DNA of 64,000 nucleotides, from NCBI GenBank assembly GCA_002286715.1, contig NSJX01000010.1:339034-403033 (forward strand), in the 5' to 3' direction. The position numbers and the translations under genes are program-made. Shown in pieces: positions 22,791 through 35,963 of this stretch. Under the pieces are notes generated by a model. The model was not told the DNA's origin and searched no databases. It saw only the letters and a list, made by a program, of their open reading frames with translations. The stretch's first letter is position 1; the number at the start of each line of letters is the position of its first letter. This stretch comes from Dentipellis sp. KUC8613. Its lineage: Eukaryota; Basidiomycota; Agaricomycetes; Russulales; Hericiaceae.

Positions 22791-25509
22791 ATGTCGACCC
22801 GCCGCTCCAATGCAGGCGCAGACGAGGAGATGGGACATGTACGTGCCGAGTCCGCGGGCACCCCCGACGAAAAGGAGCCACTAACTGCTGGTCTTGTTGT
22901 ACCGCACCTCTACCAGTCGCAGTCGGCAGCCGCAAGCACGCACACCGCAGGCCCGAGCACGTCTGAACAGCAAGAGCAAGAGCACGAGCAGCCGACCATG
23001 TTCGAGACTCTGGCCGCGGACATCGGGATCAGTGGCTACAAGAAGGTCTGGCATCGCATCAAGGGCAAAGGTCGTAGCATTGGGTGGCTTGAGAGTCTGA
23101 AGGCGGCGGCACTGTCTTCCTGTGAGTTCTCTTCATTATTCTTGACTTTACTGGTGGTTAGGCGGGGGAGCTGCGCAATCCATATCGATCCTCGCGTGGA
23201 CGGATGCGGGCCGAATGCTAGCTTGAAGCTGGCAGAAGACAACTTTTGGGAACATGATCCGTCCGGAATTGGATCCTCGATCCCGCATGGGCGAGAATCT
23301 TTCCATTTCAAGGATAGATCTACACCCAAAGTCGCGTCGCTGGCATAGCAGCGATCATACACCAATGGACGGATATGCTCACAAACTCGAGCTCAACTGC
23401 CTACTCTCTGGCCAATTATTCATGGACAAAGGCCATTATGGCCATGAATCCCTGCCGGAATGGTTGGCTGAGCAGCCAAGAATTCGAGGCCCTCATACGG
23501 GAGCACTGCGCACACATACGCCTTACTTCCGCCAAATGTGACAGGACGCCAAGCACGACTATGAGACTGACAGTGTTTCTTGTCAGGGCTGAACGTGCTC
23601 CTCGTGCTCGTCCCACTGTCTTGGGCTGCCCACTTCGCCAAGTGGTCACACAATGCACAGTTCGTCTGTACGTTGGCCTCAATGTTCACCATCGTTTCTA
23701 GTCTAATGTGAAGGCCCGTTCGTGGTCCTGCAGTGTCGTTCTTTGCAATCATGCCCCTTGAAAAGCTGTTCGACTGGGGCGGCGAGCAGCTAGCCTTGTT
23801 CTGTGGTGAAGACCTTGGTGATCTTATCATCGTCACGCTCAACAAGTGCGTTCCGTGCCTCCCACCATTCTCTCTACCCTGATCTGATCACCACGCGTAG
23901 CGCGGTGGAAGCAACCCTCGCGATCATCCTTCTCGTGAAATGCGAGTGCGTACACCTTCCATTCTGCCCTTCACAGTCACACCCCGGCTAACATGCTTTC
24001 AGACTGAAGCTCCTGCAGTCCACCATCGCCGGTGCGCCGCTCTCCCTCCGCTCTCCACATTGCCGCGCTCATGAAACAATGCAGGTGTCGCGCTACTTCA
24101 TTTGCTGCTCATCCCCGGGACCTCGTTCCTCGTCGGTGGCGCCCGTGTGCTGGAGCAGACGCTGCATCCACATAGATCGCAGCTTAACCATACGCTGCTG
24201 ACGATCGGGTAGACCGCCCTCCTTTCTCTCGATTCTAGTATAGTTACTCATAATACGCCTTTTGCAGGATTCTCGCGCTTGTCATTCCTGCGGGCTTCTT
24301 TGCCGCCATCGATCGCGGCGCGCCCACGCCCGAGGCTGGTGCAGTCCCCGATAATGCGATCAACGATACCATCCGCATGGACTTTCTGCGCATGGGGCGC
24401 GGGTTCGCCGTCATCCTCCTGGCTGTGTACGTGTCTCTTCCATCTACACTCCTCTCCTCAGCCACTGTCTCTTTGTCCAAGCATCCCATTATTTGCTTGT
24501 GTGGCTATATTCCTTACTGACTGTGAATGTCCGCTTCTTGTGCAGATACATTCTCTCGCGCTTCTACCTGCACGATCCGCCTGGCGAAGGCAACGCGTTC
24601 CAGCCGCATCGAGATGCACCAGCGGAGGTCCTCGAGAAGGAGCGTGAGCTGGAGGAGGCGGAGCCTGAGACGAATCCCCTTGCCTGTGTGCTCGTGATGT
24701 GTGTCACTGTTGCGCTAATGGGTGTCACGGCCGAGTTTGTGAGTGTCTCCTTGTGCTCAGCGCCGAGCGAAGAACGAATGCTAATTTCTGGAATAGTTGG
24801 TAGACAGTATCGAACATGTGCGCGAGGAGGGTAACATCTCCGAAGAGTGCGTACCGTCACCTCACCTATTGTTCGTGTAGTTTCGCGTCGCCGTCTGCTC
24901 ACCTCGTCCTCCCTCATAGATGGTTCGGCCTCATCCTCCTGCCAATCCTCTCCTGGTCCGCCGACGGCGCCGTCACCGTCGTCTTCTTCCTGCGCACGTC
25001 CCTCCGCGGGTTCTGGCACGACAACCCCGAGACGCCTACGACGATCGCCGAGGCGCGCGCGATAGAGCTCAGCATCCAGTTCCTGCTCTTCTGGATGCCG
25101 TTCCTCGTCCTGCTTGCGTGGTGGATCGGCAAGCCCATGACCGTTTTGTTTGGTGAGCACAGCACCTCTCCTTTTTCCCCTTTTTTGCTATTCTGAATGC
25201 GTGGGCGGGCGGCTGACGAGTGCTGCAGACCTCTTCGAAGTGACAGTCCTCATCGGCTCGTGTTTTCTTGTCAACTACGTTACCGCAGACGCGAAGACGA
25301 ACTGGGCCGAAGGCAGCATTATGATCTCGTTCTACGTTATGATCGTGCGTCGCCTCCTCACGCCTATGGACTGGACTGGACTGAAATTGACTTGTTATGC
25401 ACAGGCGCTGTCTGCGTGGTACTACCCTGGCCAGCCGGAGATCAACATCATGAGCGCGTGCGGGAGCGTGCTGGAGGCGCTCGCGACGGGCGGTGGCGCC
25501 GAGGAGTGA
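22791..25509 (+). CDS. CAX-type cation/proton exchanger (vacuolar Ca2+/H+ antiporter-like)
   Basis: Twelve exons: 22791-23121, 23587-23667, 23734-23845, 23901-23945, 24003-24031, 24085-24208, 24268-24426, 24546-24738, 24797-24846, 24920-25152, 25229-25344, 25405-25509; 525 residues. A hydrophilic N-terminus of about 105 residues precedes some eleven membrane segments. The first exchanger repeat is clear: NAVEATLAIILLVKCELKLLQS, then LLHLLLIPGTSFLVGGAR. The second repeat reads FGLILLPILSWSADGAVTVV and FEVTVLIGSCFLVNYVTADAK. Family members use the proton gradient of the vacuole to load calcium or other cations. Intron 1 is 465 bases, far longer than the rest. Start chosen at the first ATG of the frame, shortly after a pyrimidine-rich leader. 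Confidence 0.9.
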
Positions 25510-26437
25510 GCGCGTCGCGTGGCCTGTTGATGTTTTCTCTCTCTCGGCAGGGTCCTTGCGCAGCCTGACATCGGATGGCCGTCGGGTGCATGATGACTAC
25601 CTGCCTCATTCTCACTTTCATATGCATATGCTCTATACCATACCACGCTTTACCTTACGTTTGCTCGTTTGCTCATTACCCGTTACTTGTTACCCTTGTA
25701 TGATACCACGCATCGGCTTTCCATCGCATCACATCGCATTGCATTGCATCACATACAGAGGATTGGATGGACAAACATCGTCGTGTCGCGTTGCCAGTAT
25801 GTTACTCAACTCAGGCTACTGTGTAGATATTTAATTCGAGCTCTGGTTCCTCAAGGGGTTCCTCTGTTAGCATGTTTCAACGAGTGTGAATTCCAGCTGT
25901 GGGCGGTCGTCGACATATGACGATGATTGAAATGGCTTGCCACACTAAGCGCTCATATCGTGCCCTTCCCCCCAATCTGGCTGAAATTCGCCCGACGTCC
26001 CGGACGGGCACGCTTGGTCGATCTAAATGCTAGCATTGATCAACTTCGCCAATGCGATATGATTTGAAGAAAGGGAGCAGCCTCTTTGACTTTGGGTGCA
26101 CCAATTGCAAGTGGATGGTAGGGTGCTGCTGAACACAACAGAGGCGGTGTGGCTCTCCCGAGCTGCACGGGCACAACCAAGCAGAATGTAACATCGGTGT
26201 TTACTAGTGATTCCTATTAAGTAGATATTCCGTAAGGTATTGTATATATACAAAATCATGACGAGATACACAGAAATAGAGAAAGAATCTTGTGGTATCA
26301 TGTATCGCATTCAAAGTCATGGCACGGTCATATCTCCACACCCGCCTCTATCGTTGCAAATGTTGAGATTATAAATGTAAATGTGTGAGTGAGGTGAAAT
26401 TGGCAAATGGTCATCTTTTCGTGCAGAATATTGAGTT
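25510..26437. other. Convergent intergenic region
   Basis: Lies between the 3' ends of the exchanger and the MFS gene. AT-rich, with CATCACATCGCATTGCATTGCATCAC-like short repeats near 25725-25755. No gene recognised. Confidence 0.45.
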
Positions 26438-28551
26438 TCATGATTTCATCGCCGGCTGCGACTCCACATCCGCCTCACCCGCCGGGGCGGCAGGGGGCGC
26501 GGCGGGAGCGCTGAACCGCGAGGTCTGGCGCACTCTTGCACCAATCCTATAAAACACGAATCTGTACCCACACGCACCAATCAGCACCCATCCATCGCTC
26601 CTACCAAAGACAACAAAGAAGAAACACTCACGGCAACGGCGCCATCACAGTCGTCAGCCCCGCCAGCAGCGCAGTCGCGCCCACCGTGCCGAGGCGCTCA
26701 TACATCTGTCCCGCGAAGAGCGGGAAGCCCGCGGCGAACGACGAGCGCATGAACGAGTTGCTCGCCATGGCGGACGCGGCGACGGGGCGGTACGCGACGA
26801 CGAGGTACGTGAACGTCGACGTGAAGACGAAGTAGATCCCCGCGCCGAACGGGACGGACGCGATGATCGGCGCGATCCAGTGCACGTGCCGGTACGTGGT
26901 GAATGCGAGCCAGAAGAGACCTAGGGGGGCGGGAGTTAGTTGGTGTGGGGGGAGGATGAGATGAATGGGGGGCAGACGCACTGATGGGGACGAGGATGCC
27001 GCCGACTTTGCCGAGTAGGAGGTGCAGCTCGGGAGGCGGGTTGCCGTGCTTTTCCTTGTAACGGGCGAATTTGCTGTAAATTGACAAGAGTATTTGTGTG
27101 AGTTCACGATGTAGTACAGTGATTGATGAATATGACTCACCCGTTCCAGTACGGCTGCGTCGCGAGCCCGAGGAGCTGTCCAAGCCCGATGCCGAGGAAG
27201 GTGAGACCGGTCGTCTGCATGTTGAATCCATGCCCTTGCTCGAAGATGATTGGGAAGGCTTGGAAGGTGAGGTAGAGGATGCCGAGGATGAGCGATGTCC
27301 AGAGGTTGAGAAGGAGCGCCATGCGCTCGTAGAGGATCAGCTCTGGGTGTCTAGTGAGTATTTTGCCATGGAATGCGGAGGGGAGGGGACATCATACCGA
27401 AAGGCGTGTAGCAGCTGACGAGAAGCGATCGCGCGAGGCTCGTCTGCCTCCGTTCAATCGGGGCCCAGTAGTTCGGGTTGCCGGTCGTCTTGCGCAGTCT
27501 GCCATGAATAGAAAAACCATGGTTAACAATGGAGTGGGAAAGCGAAGTGGAAGCAGACGAGGACATACTTCTGCGCCTTCTTTTTGAGGATGACAGGGAT
27601 ATACGTTTCTGGCACGATCTAAAAGAGGAACGGTGAGCGATGACGCAAAGTGGGAGGAGCGGCACGATACGTACGATCCACAGAGCAGCGAACTGGATGA
27701 AGCTCCAGATGATGAGGACGTAGTATGTCCAGCGCCATGATGCATTTTGGTTGATGAAACTACGATGTATTCATCAGATCCGCATTCCTCAGGGGGTCGA
27801 GAAAGCACATACCCGCTGAACAGAGGACCGAGCTCAGGGCCGATGAAGGGCGAGATCGTATAGACAGCCATCGGTCTGTAATAAATCAGCAAGAGGACGC
27901 TTCATGCTGAGGGATCGACATACGTTGCAACATGTTCATTTGCGAACATATCACTCACACTCCCTCCCGCAACACTCAGGAAGGCCGCTCCGCAGTATCC
28001 TGTCAGGAATCGGAACACCATGTACACAGCTACAATATAATCAGACCCCATTCAGCCGCTTCATGAGGCTTGTTCACATACCAATATTAGGCGCGAACGC
28101 GACGGGCCATGAGAATGCGAAGAACAGGAAGAACGAGACCCGATACACGATATTTCGGCCGTACACTTCTGAGAGCGGGCCGACAACAAGCGGCCCTACG
28201 CCCAGTCCCATTACGAAGAGACTGATACCCAAAATCGCAACCTCCTTTCCAACATGGAAATCACGAGAAATTCCGCCCTCTGTGAACGATGCCTGCCAAT
28301 TGACCACACGTTCGCATCAGTTCCCGCTCTGCAGCCGACCACAGACAACCACGCACCGCTGAAGAAGCACACGTGACGCAGAGTGACGATGCGGATATCG
28401 TAATAACAGCCAGCCATCTCCTCAGAAGCGATCGCTCCTGTGGATTATCGTGCGGCTCGAGAACGACCTGGTAGTCCTGCTCGGTGCTGGCGGTGCTAGC
28501 GCTCTCCGGCGAGGGCTCTGTAAACCCCTTCTTCTCGAGCTTGCCGTCCAT
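26438..28551 (-). CDS. MFS transporter, DHA1 drug/polyamine:H+ antiporter type
   Basis: Eleven exons: 28551-28357, 28292-28082, 28029-27924, 27875-27813, 27759-27675, 27618-27569, 27498-27398, 27342-27141, 27073-26982, 26920-26632, 26561-26438; 505 residues with about twelve membrane segments. Marks: cytosolic N-terminus, GVGPLVVGPLSEVYGRN (motif A), FRFLTGYCGAAFLSVAGGSVSDMF, PFIGPELGPLFSGF (motif C-like), IVPETYIPVIL, and GAGIYFVFTSTFTYLVVAY. This arrangement is that of the yeast Tpo1/Flr1 group at the plasma membrane, which expel drugs or polyamines. Substrate not predictable. Exon 8 acceptor is the second AG (27343), since the first breaks the frame. Confidence 0.88.
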
Positions 28552-30276
28552 TTCGTGCTGCAGGGTGAACGCTGGCCTGGCTTGAAAGGGTACGAGGACG
28601 AGGGGGAATACGTGGTGGTGGGAGGGGGATAAGGCCCGCGTATTTGAGGGGCGGGGAATGTGGCTCCCATGACCTGGTCAATGTGGGTGGACCGAGAAAC
28701 GGATCTCCTTTGGATCTTTACACACGCTGGTGACACATCATCCTGGTCCATCTTACTGCCGCCGGTATCCTCCCTTTTGGCGCATCCGCGCTCATTGCGT
28801 ATCTTCGACCCACATCTGAGTTTGCGTGCACAAAATCAGATAAATTATGTGGATAATCCTGGCGGTGAAAGCGTTGATTCAAGGGCACAGACGAAAGCCT
28901 TTATCCCAGGATAATGACGAGGACCAGGCTGAGGAACTGGACAGGGTGCCCACTTGTGCATGTGTCGCTTTGAAGGAACGAGAGTCAGCAAGCCAGATTC
29001 AATCGGGCACCTTCCCACGTCCTGATATTGACCGGCGGTTACAACTGGACAGTCGCCTTCTTTACCTCCCTTGGCAAGGTAACTTGTAAGCAAAAGGCGT
29101 ATGGATTCACGAGCTTTCCTATCTGTGTCCTATCATCTCTAGGCGATATTCACCGCACGAGTGTCTCACTTATCTGGCCATCCGTACCTAATTGCATCCA
29201 CCTGCGAAATGTCAAATACCAGACGTCTGACAAACAACCGCTTAGGTGCATTGATAATTTGCCTCATTATCGCATTCCCCGGATGGCGGCAGACAATTCG
29301 CTCCATCTTAGTGCCAAGCGCATCCACCTGGACGACGACCCTGCACGCTCGCACTTGCGAAGATGACCTGACCCAGGGTCATTCAATTCTTGGGCATTTT
29401 GTCGAGTAAATCCGATAATCAGAGCAGTCAAGTTCTTCCATGGCCGAAGCACTTGTTATGGACCCGAATAAAGTTATCTGAATTCGGAACGATAGTAGGT
29501 TAATGACTGGAATTTGTCGGCTTTCGCAGACCCTTATATTGCAAGGAAATGCGTTGTACATCAGTCATTACCTAGATCGCCGAAGAAAGCGGGGCCGAAT
29601 ACGATCCGTTTGCGTGCAGATCTTCGATGTCACCATATGACGTCGAAGAGGGTATTATAAACAAAATACCTCCATCTTAAGCCATGACTGTACCTACGCA
29701 CCGGAACCGCGTCGGCTCCACGACCTAGCGTCTGCGCACCGTCAAAGTTTTTCCCGAGATTGGCACGGCCATGTCGAAGGGGATTCTCAGCTTTTCTTGC
29801 TAAATTTCGGGTGGACACTGTCCGGGGACATGGCATGTCCTCAGACTGCTGTTCACAGTTATCAGTACAGCTAGGAGAAAGACGATTGAGGTGAACTTAT
29901 GCTGATCAGATTGTATCCACCGAAAGACCGTGCGGCTCACCATGTATACTTCCCTCGCCCGAAGGGTACTAGCCAGTGTTCAGCACTGAACGGATACAGT
30001 ACCCCGAACATCACGTACGGCCAAATACATCATATATCGAGGTTGACCGTCCATCCCGGGACAGGCAGACTGGCGGCTGTTAGGACGCCCGTTATTCGCC
30101 TTTGATGTTCACGAAGTCCCCGGACATCACCACCTCGAGGCACGAAGTTTGGAGACTGACGATCGAGGGCAGCATCCACTGATGAAAGCAAACAACTACA
30201 GCGCCTCACGCCCGCCGCATTATTTATTCTTATGATAGCAATAATCAACACTCACACTCACGACCCGCCTGCATTA
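28552..30276. other. Intergenic region, nothing recognised
   Basis: 1.7 kb between the start of the MFS gene and the end of the tafazzin gene (both minus strand). Contains the MFS promoter on its left. Frames of 60-112 codons lack motifs and coding bias. Confidence 0.45.
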
Positions 30277-31565
30277 CTATGCCCCCCTCGCCAGCCGCGC
30301 TTGCACCACCGACCCGAGCGCCTCCACCCGCCGCTGCACAACCGCCGTCACGGCGCTCCGTATCCGGCGGCTTTCCTCCTCCGCGCCCCCATCACGCGCC
30401 TGCATCCCCTGGCTCGGGACCACGCCCGTGTCCGTCACCCAGCTGCGCACGTCCCCTTCGCCGTGCCGCACGCCAGGCGCGAGCGCCACTCTGATGTCCT
30501 CGGGGGGTATCGGCTCGCCGAAGGTCACGCTCAGCTGCGTGCCCACGCGCGGGAGGAACTTCCACGGCGCTTTGCGGCCCTCGGGCATCAGTTTGTCGAA
30601 ACCTGCCCGCGCGTTGGCTTTGTCATTAGCATTAGAGGGGGAAAGGGGGACGCAGATGTCGCACCTGTGAGCCACATTGGTATAATAACAGGCGGTCTTG
30701 TCGTCTCCATGAGAATTCGACCGCTGCGAAAGCATGCCGTCAGCACCCGTTACCTCATCCAGGCCAAGACTAGAGCGACTCACATTCCCCACTTGAACCG
30801 CGGGATTTTTACCTTCCCATTTTCGTACACGTACGTGTCGGACTGGCACACCTTGCCCTCGCCGAACAGATGCACCTACACACACATCAACCCTGTGCAC
30901 GCGAGAAAAGGAAATGGAGAGCACGCACCCACTGCCCCCGCTGCAGCTTCTCAATCGCGCTGTCCAGCGCCGGCTGGTATATCCCGTCCCCGCGCACGGT
31001 CTTCAGCACCTGCCCGTTCCTGAAAAACGCCGCGAACACACTTCGCGCCTCGCACGGCTCTCAGTATGCGTGCATTTCCACAATTTCTCACACGACCCGG
31101 TACAGCAAGGGAAGGGTGTCCGGGCGTGGAGGAAGGGACTCACGGGTTGGTGAAGATGATGTCGGCGGCGCCGAGCGACCAGCGCGTCATGCGCGTGTTC
31201 CAGTACGTGCGCGCCGGGAGGACACCCCACGTCAGCGGGTCGTCGAGGCTGTTCTTCGTGAAAATCCTCGTCAGCCTCGACTCAGGGACACGAAAAGAAA
31301 AAGGTATCGGCATTCACGTACGTGGATATGTGATTTGACACTGTACGGGTACGGCAGTCAGTGAGAGCTGGAGGGAGCAGGCAGAGAGGCAGACGGCGAA
31401 CGTACCGGTGACCACGCCTCTCCCGAGCGCGCGCTCCTTGTCATTGAGCGCGTTCATGAGCGTCGGAAGGCCATTCACGGTTACTGACGCGAGGCCGAGG
31501 TTCAGGAAGGTTTTGCAGAGCATGCCGGTGGTGGTCACCGTCGCCGCGGACACGATGCGCTGCAT
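30277..31565 (-). CDS. TAZ1: Tafazzin, mitochondrial phospholipid transacylase
   Basis: Seven exons: 31565-31406, 31340-31322, 31248-31144, 31019-30929, 30875-30784, 30723-30665, 30602-30277; 283 residues. PlsC-type acyltransferase motifs: NHISTLDDPLTWG (HX4D catalytic motif, built across two splice junctions), TRWSLGAADIIFTNP, GDGIYQPALDSAIEKLQRG, the LFGEGKV motif and PPVIIPMWLTGFDKLMPEGR. These are the hallmarks of tafazzin, which remodels cardiolipin acyl chains in mitochondrial membranes. Exon 2 is only 19 bases. An in-frame ATG-less extension lies upstream of 31565; the start was taken at MQRIVSAATVTT because the family begins with such an amphipathic segment. Confidence 0.9.
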
Positions 31566-31951
31566 GGCCAAGGTGCGTGCGCAACCGGTTCCTTCTAAGT
31601 GGGAACCTGGCGAGGACTGAAAGAGGGGCGGACGGCCGCGACGCGAAGGCGGAGGCAAGAAGGAAAAGTTGTCTCGCAGTAAATCTGCAGCGGGCTCGCA
31701 TGCGGCATTGGCGCGACCGGCCTGGAGGAACGTGACCCGGGCCTGCAGTCACATGCCTCACGCGTCTCGTGCAAAAAGTTGGTATCTGCCTCCATTTGGC
31801 CTCAGCTTCATCCCGACAAATCTAATCCCAGAAATTTAAACGCTTTCATGCGGAATGCGAATAAAGACATTGAAGGGGGTATCAATCCATCTCCAACGCG
31901 CAAAACCTAAATACCGAGAAATTGTCTCTACGCCCGGCCCTGACACGCCCC
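31566..31951. other. Intergenic spacer with tafazzin promoter
   Basis: 386 bases between tafazzin start and the 3' end of the YPP1-like gene. No gene. Confidence 0.5.
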
Positions 31952-34900
31952 TCACAAACACCACCCCACCGCCCCGCGCACGTCCCTCACGACCCGCCCC
32001 TCCGACAGGCCCAGCGCAAAGCTCAAGCACTCGCGCTCGCGATCGCGCATGCCGCGCATCCCGTGTGCCTTGCCGAGGAAGTACCACGCCTCCGCGACGT
32101 CCCATCCCGGGCCCTTCGTCAGGTCCGTCAGCATGCCCACCGCGAGATCCACGTAGTCGGGTTCTACGTCGGCGTCGGACGTTGGTGCGGTGAGGGGGGA
32201 AGAGGAGAGCGAGGGGGAGGCGTTCGGGCCGGCGAGGTATTGCTGACAGAGGTGGATCGTGGCGGGGATGTGGTCGGGGGCGAGGAAGAGTGCTTTGTTG
32301 AACGACTGGATACCGCGGATGCGGTGTCCTAAAGCGACATTGTATAGCCCGAACTGCAGCATACTATCAGCGATGTCCGAGGTATGGTGTTGGAGGGGGG
32401 AAAGTATACCTGGACCCAGACGTTCGGATTCTCCTCGTCCCGCACCTCAGCTTCTTGTATCGCCGCGCGCGCCTGCTCGATCTTCCCGGACCGCCGGAAC
32501 GTCGCGGCGCTCATGAGCCACAGGTCGCTCAGCAGTCTCCGTTCGCGCCGTGGACGGTCGCCGTCCTCGCGCGGGATAGCTACAGGTGGTGGTGGTGGCG
32601 GCGGAGACTCCGGGCGCGGCAATTCCTGGGTTGACGTGAAAGGACTAAATTGGCGCCTGGAATGGATCGAAGAGGCTTGATAGCTCTGTCCAACGAGGTT
32701 GTAGAACTCTGCTTCAAGTCAATATCAGTCATCCGCATCACGATGAGCAGAGAGGCAGAGACGCACGGGGTGTCGAGCTCGACCGCCTCAGACTGAGGCT
32801 ATTGCCCCTCCCGACCCCATGCCCGATCTTCTTCCCGATCGTCGTGATGCGCTGCTGGCCCTTATGCACGCGGCTCTTCAGCATCTTCTGCACCTTCTTC
32901 GCCGGCTTCTCCTTGTCGTCGCTCGAGTTGCGCGGCGTCGTCTTCTCCGCCTCGTTCTCGTGGAACGACCCGTCGCTGTCGCCGGGGTGCATCGGCGTCG
33001 CGGGCGTGAACGTGATCGGTATGGGCGCAGTCGGGTACTGGCTGTCGTCCGCATCCCCGTCCACGCCTGCGTTGCTCGTCGCCTCGCTCCCCGCGTCTGG
33101 ATTTGCGCGCCCGTTCTCCGACTTGATCTCCATCGACTGCCGGCTGGTGTCCATCGATGTCCGCTCTACATACCAAGGTAAAATATCATATCAGGTGCCT
33201 GCCAGGAATGAAGGTGAGCTCTGACTCACGGCTCTGCTCCTTCCCAACACCCTTCCGCTGCGCGAACCACTCAAACACCTCAATCCACTTCTCACCCGCA
33301 CCCTCAGGACCCTCCACAAGCTCCGTCAGCGCCAACTGAGTCATCCGCAGCTGCAGCGCCTGCTCGAACCGCTCTGGTCGCGTCGGGCGCGGGTGGTCGG
33401 GCAGAGGCTCCAAAAGCGTCGCCGCGATGGGCACATCCTGCGCGAGCGGGTCGAGCAGCGGCCCACGCACGGGCGGCGTGCGCTGCCGCGCTGTCGAGCT
33501 AGAAGTATCGTCCGTCCGCGCCGCGGCCGACAGCTCAGTCGCTACCGGCGCGCCGTTGCTCCCGAAATCCTTCACCGTGACGACCCCATTCTCGTGCGCA
33601 TGCGCACCGCCGTTCATCGTAGCCGCAGTCGGCGTGTCGGGCGCCTCGCCGTCCGCCTCACTGATAGAACTGCCATTCGTCGTGTCAGTACCGTCGTCGC
33701 CGTTTTCGACGATGATGGCGGGCGCAGCCTTCTCCTCAGGCGCCTCACCCGACCAGAACTGCTCGTCGATCGCCGCGCCGACCTCGAGCACGCCGCGCGC
33801 GCCGGCCCAGTCCTCTTCTGCGACGAGTAGGAGCCCGAGCACGTGCCAGTACCGGATCTCGCTCGGCTCGAGCTCCACGGCTGACCGTGCGTGGTCGAGC
33901 GCGCGGGTGAGGTCGCGGTTCGGGATGGGGCGGTAGTATGCTAGTGCGAGGTGATAGTGTGCGGCGGCGGACGGGGAGGCGTCGATGGAGTTTTGGTAGT
34001 GGGCGAGGGCGGCGGTGAGGCGGGATGTGCGGGTGAGGTGGTCTTGCTCTAGATGGCAAACGTGTCAGGAGATTAACAAATAAAAGGAGGGAAGCATTTA
34101 CCAACGATGGCCATGACCGTATTCCAGATGCCCTCAGCCAGTTCGACGAGTGCTTTCTGCTCTACATCGTCCGGATTCATACGCGTCTTCGCCTTGTCGA
34201 GCATCTCGCCCGCTTCCCTCGCGTCCTCGATTACTTGCACGTCCTTCGACGGCTCCTCCACAAGTGCCAACCGACACAGCATCCGCGCACCCCACACAAG
34301 CGTCGTCACCCAGTTCTCGTCCGTGTCGCAATCCGCGCCAGACTCCCGCGCCTTGCCCAGAATCTGCGCGTATAGTCGTAGCGTGCGCTTCGCGAGCGCG
34401 AAGTCGCCCGCGGTGCTGCAGACGCGCACCATATGACGGAACACGCGATGCGAATTGAACGTGAGGCGCGTCGCCCACCAGAGGATCTATGACAATGATG
34501 TCAAACCAATTTCACATGCAGGAAGAGGGGAAGCGCACGTCGACTACCCACCCGGCGTGCTCCCCCGCAGCACCACTCGCTTCCCACACGGCCACACACA
34601 TGTCCACGAACTCTTCCACCTTGACATTGCGCTCCCCCGCTCTGGGGAAATGCGTGCACACGCTCAGTATATCGCGGTAATCCCTCACCGCCCGCCGTGC
34701 CGCAGGGAGCCAGGCCGCGGTCGTCGGATCGAGCGCAGCGGAGCTCACTGATGCGTTGGACGGTAGTGGCGGCAGGCCGGGGAGGCGTGACCGGAGGACG
34801 AGAGCGCGCAAGTAGAGCGTGTAGATGGTCGAACGATGTTCCGTACGGAATGTTGGGGGCCAATGTGCACTACAGGTCTGGTAGTGCGCGAAAAGGGACC

Positions 34901-35963
34901 AAAGGATCGATTCGTCCGACCCTCCGAGGTGACAGACACGCGAAGCGATGATGATTGCACGCCACAGTAGCCGTTCGACCCATCTCCACAGCTCCCGGTA
35001 TCGCGTGAACGAAGTGTATTCGAGGCGTGCTTGGCCCGTTCCAGTCGTAGGCAAGGGATTAGGAGGTGAGGTACGAGAAATTTCGGCTTCCAACGTCGGC
35101 AGATTCTGAACGGCATTCAGATAGACGGAAAGCGTTTTATCGGGCTCCTCCGGGGTGAGGATCTCATAGCACATGCCTATAATAGAACTATCGATTACAG
35201 GAGCCAGTAAACACGAGGAAGAGTGGAGACTCACCTTGCAGACAAATACTGCGAACAACCTCCACTGCCGCCCATGCTCTCCCATCCCGTATATCAGCAA
35301 CCGATGAAGAGGAGTCGATCGAAACGAAACTCCCAGTGAACGATACGGATGAGTCTCCAGACACGGAGGGGACCTGCAGAGCCAGCGCGGACGACCCGGT
35401 TGAACGGACAGAGGTAGACGGGTTCAGACGGCCATGTGCATCGGCCAGATCACGCACTTGGTTGAGATACGACAGACACTCTTCATGCCGGCCCAGCGCG
35501 AACTCGTAGCATGCTAAAAGAAGTTTTAATGACTGCAGCGAAGGGACGATGAATGGGAGTTACCCTACTACGGGAGGCGTAAACTGAGACGTACATCGGA
35601 GTTCGGGGACTCGGATTCGAGATTTTTCAGAGCCTCGACACTCTGCGCGGCTTCCTGCCTGCGACCCTCTGCGATAAAGCATTCGTCGCCGAGGACGAGC
35701 GGGCCCGCCGGGCTACACGCGTCCCTGTCCAGCTCACTCTCCGACGGAGCCCCAGCGATGAACAGAGCGAGAGCCTGCGTTTGCGAGGCTATCTCAGCGA
35801 CTTCGTGGTACCCATGGTTGTGCTTGTTGAATTTCCGAAGCAATTCTGACCAGGATAAAGGCGCGCCATTATAAGCTTTGGCCGGAGTCGAAGACCCCCA
35901 ATGTCCGCCGGTGAGTGCAGCTCTTAGCTGCGTCCAGTAATGCTTGCCTTTGGGTTGAGACAT
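31952..35963 (-). CDS. YPP1/TTC7-like tetratricopeptide protein
   Basis: Eight exons: 35963-35595, 35532-35235, 35176-34548, 34486-34102, 34048-33230, 33165-32767, 32711-32410, 32353-31952; 1200 residues. TPR-like helical repeats occur early (LLLACYEFALGRHEECLSYL), in the middle (ALAHYQNSIDASPSAAAHYH, ALDHARSAVELEPSEIRYW) and at the C-terminus (AAIQEAEVRDEENPNVW, GIQSFNKALFLAPDHIPAT, AEAWYFLGKAHGMRG). A disordered Ser/Asp/Pro-rich insert lies near residues 700-960. The layout matches yeast Ypp1 and animal TTC7, which bring phosphatidylinositol 4-kinase to the plasma membrane with Efr3. Assignment rests on repeat layout and length, so I am fairly but not fully sure. Confidence 0.75.

Noticed and set aside
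23122..23586. Extra coding exon inside the long exchanger intron
   Set aside because: The flanking exons join in phase to a continuous conserved segment (LSSWLNVLLVLVPLSWAAH), so no exon is needed.
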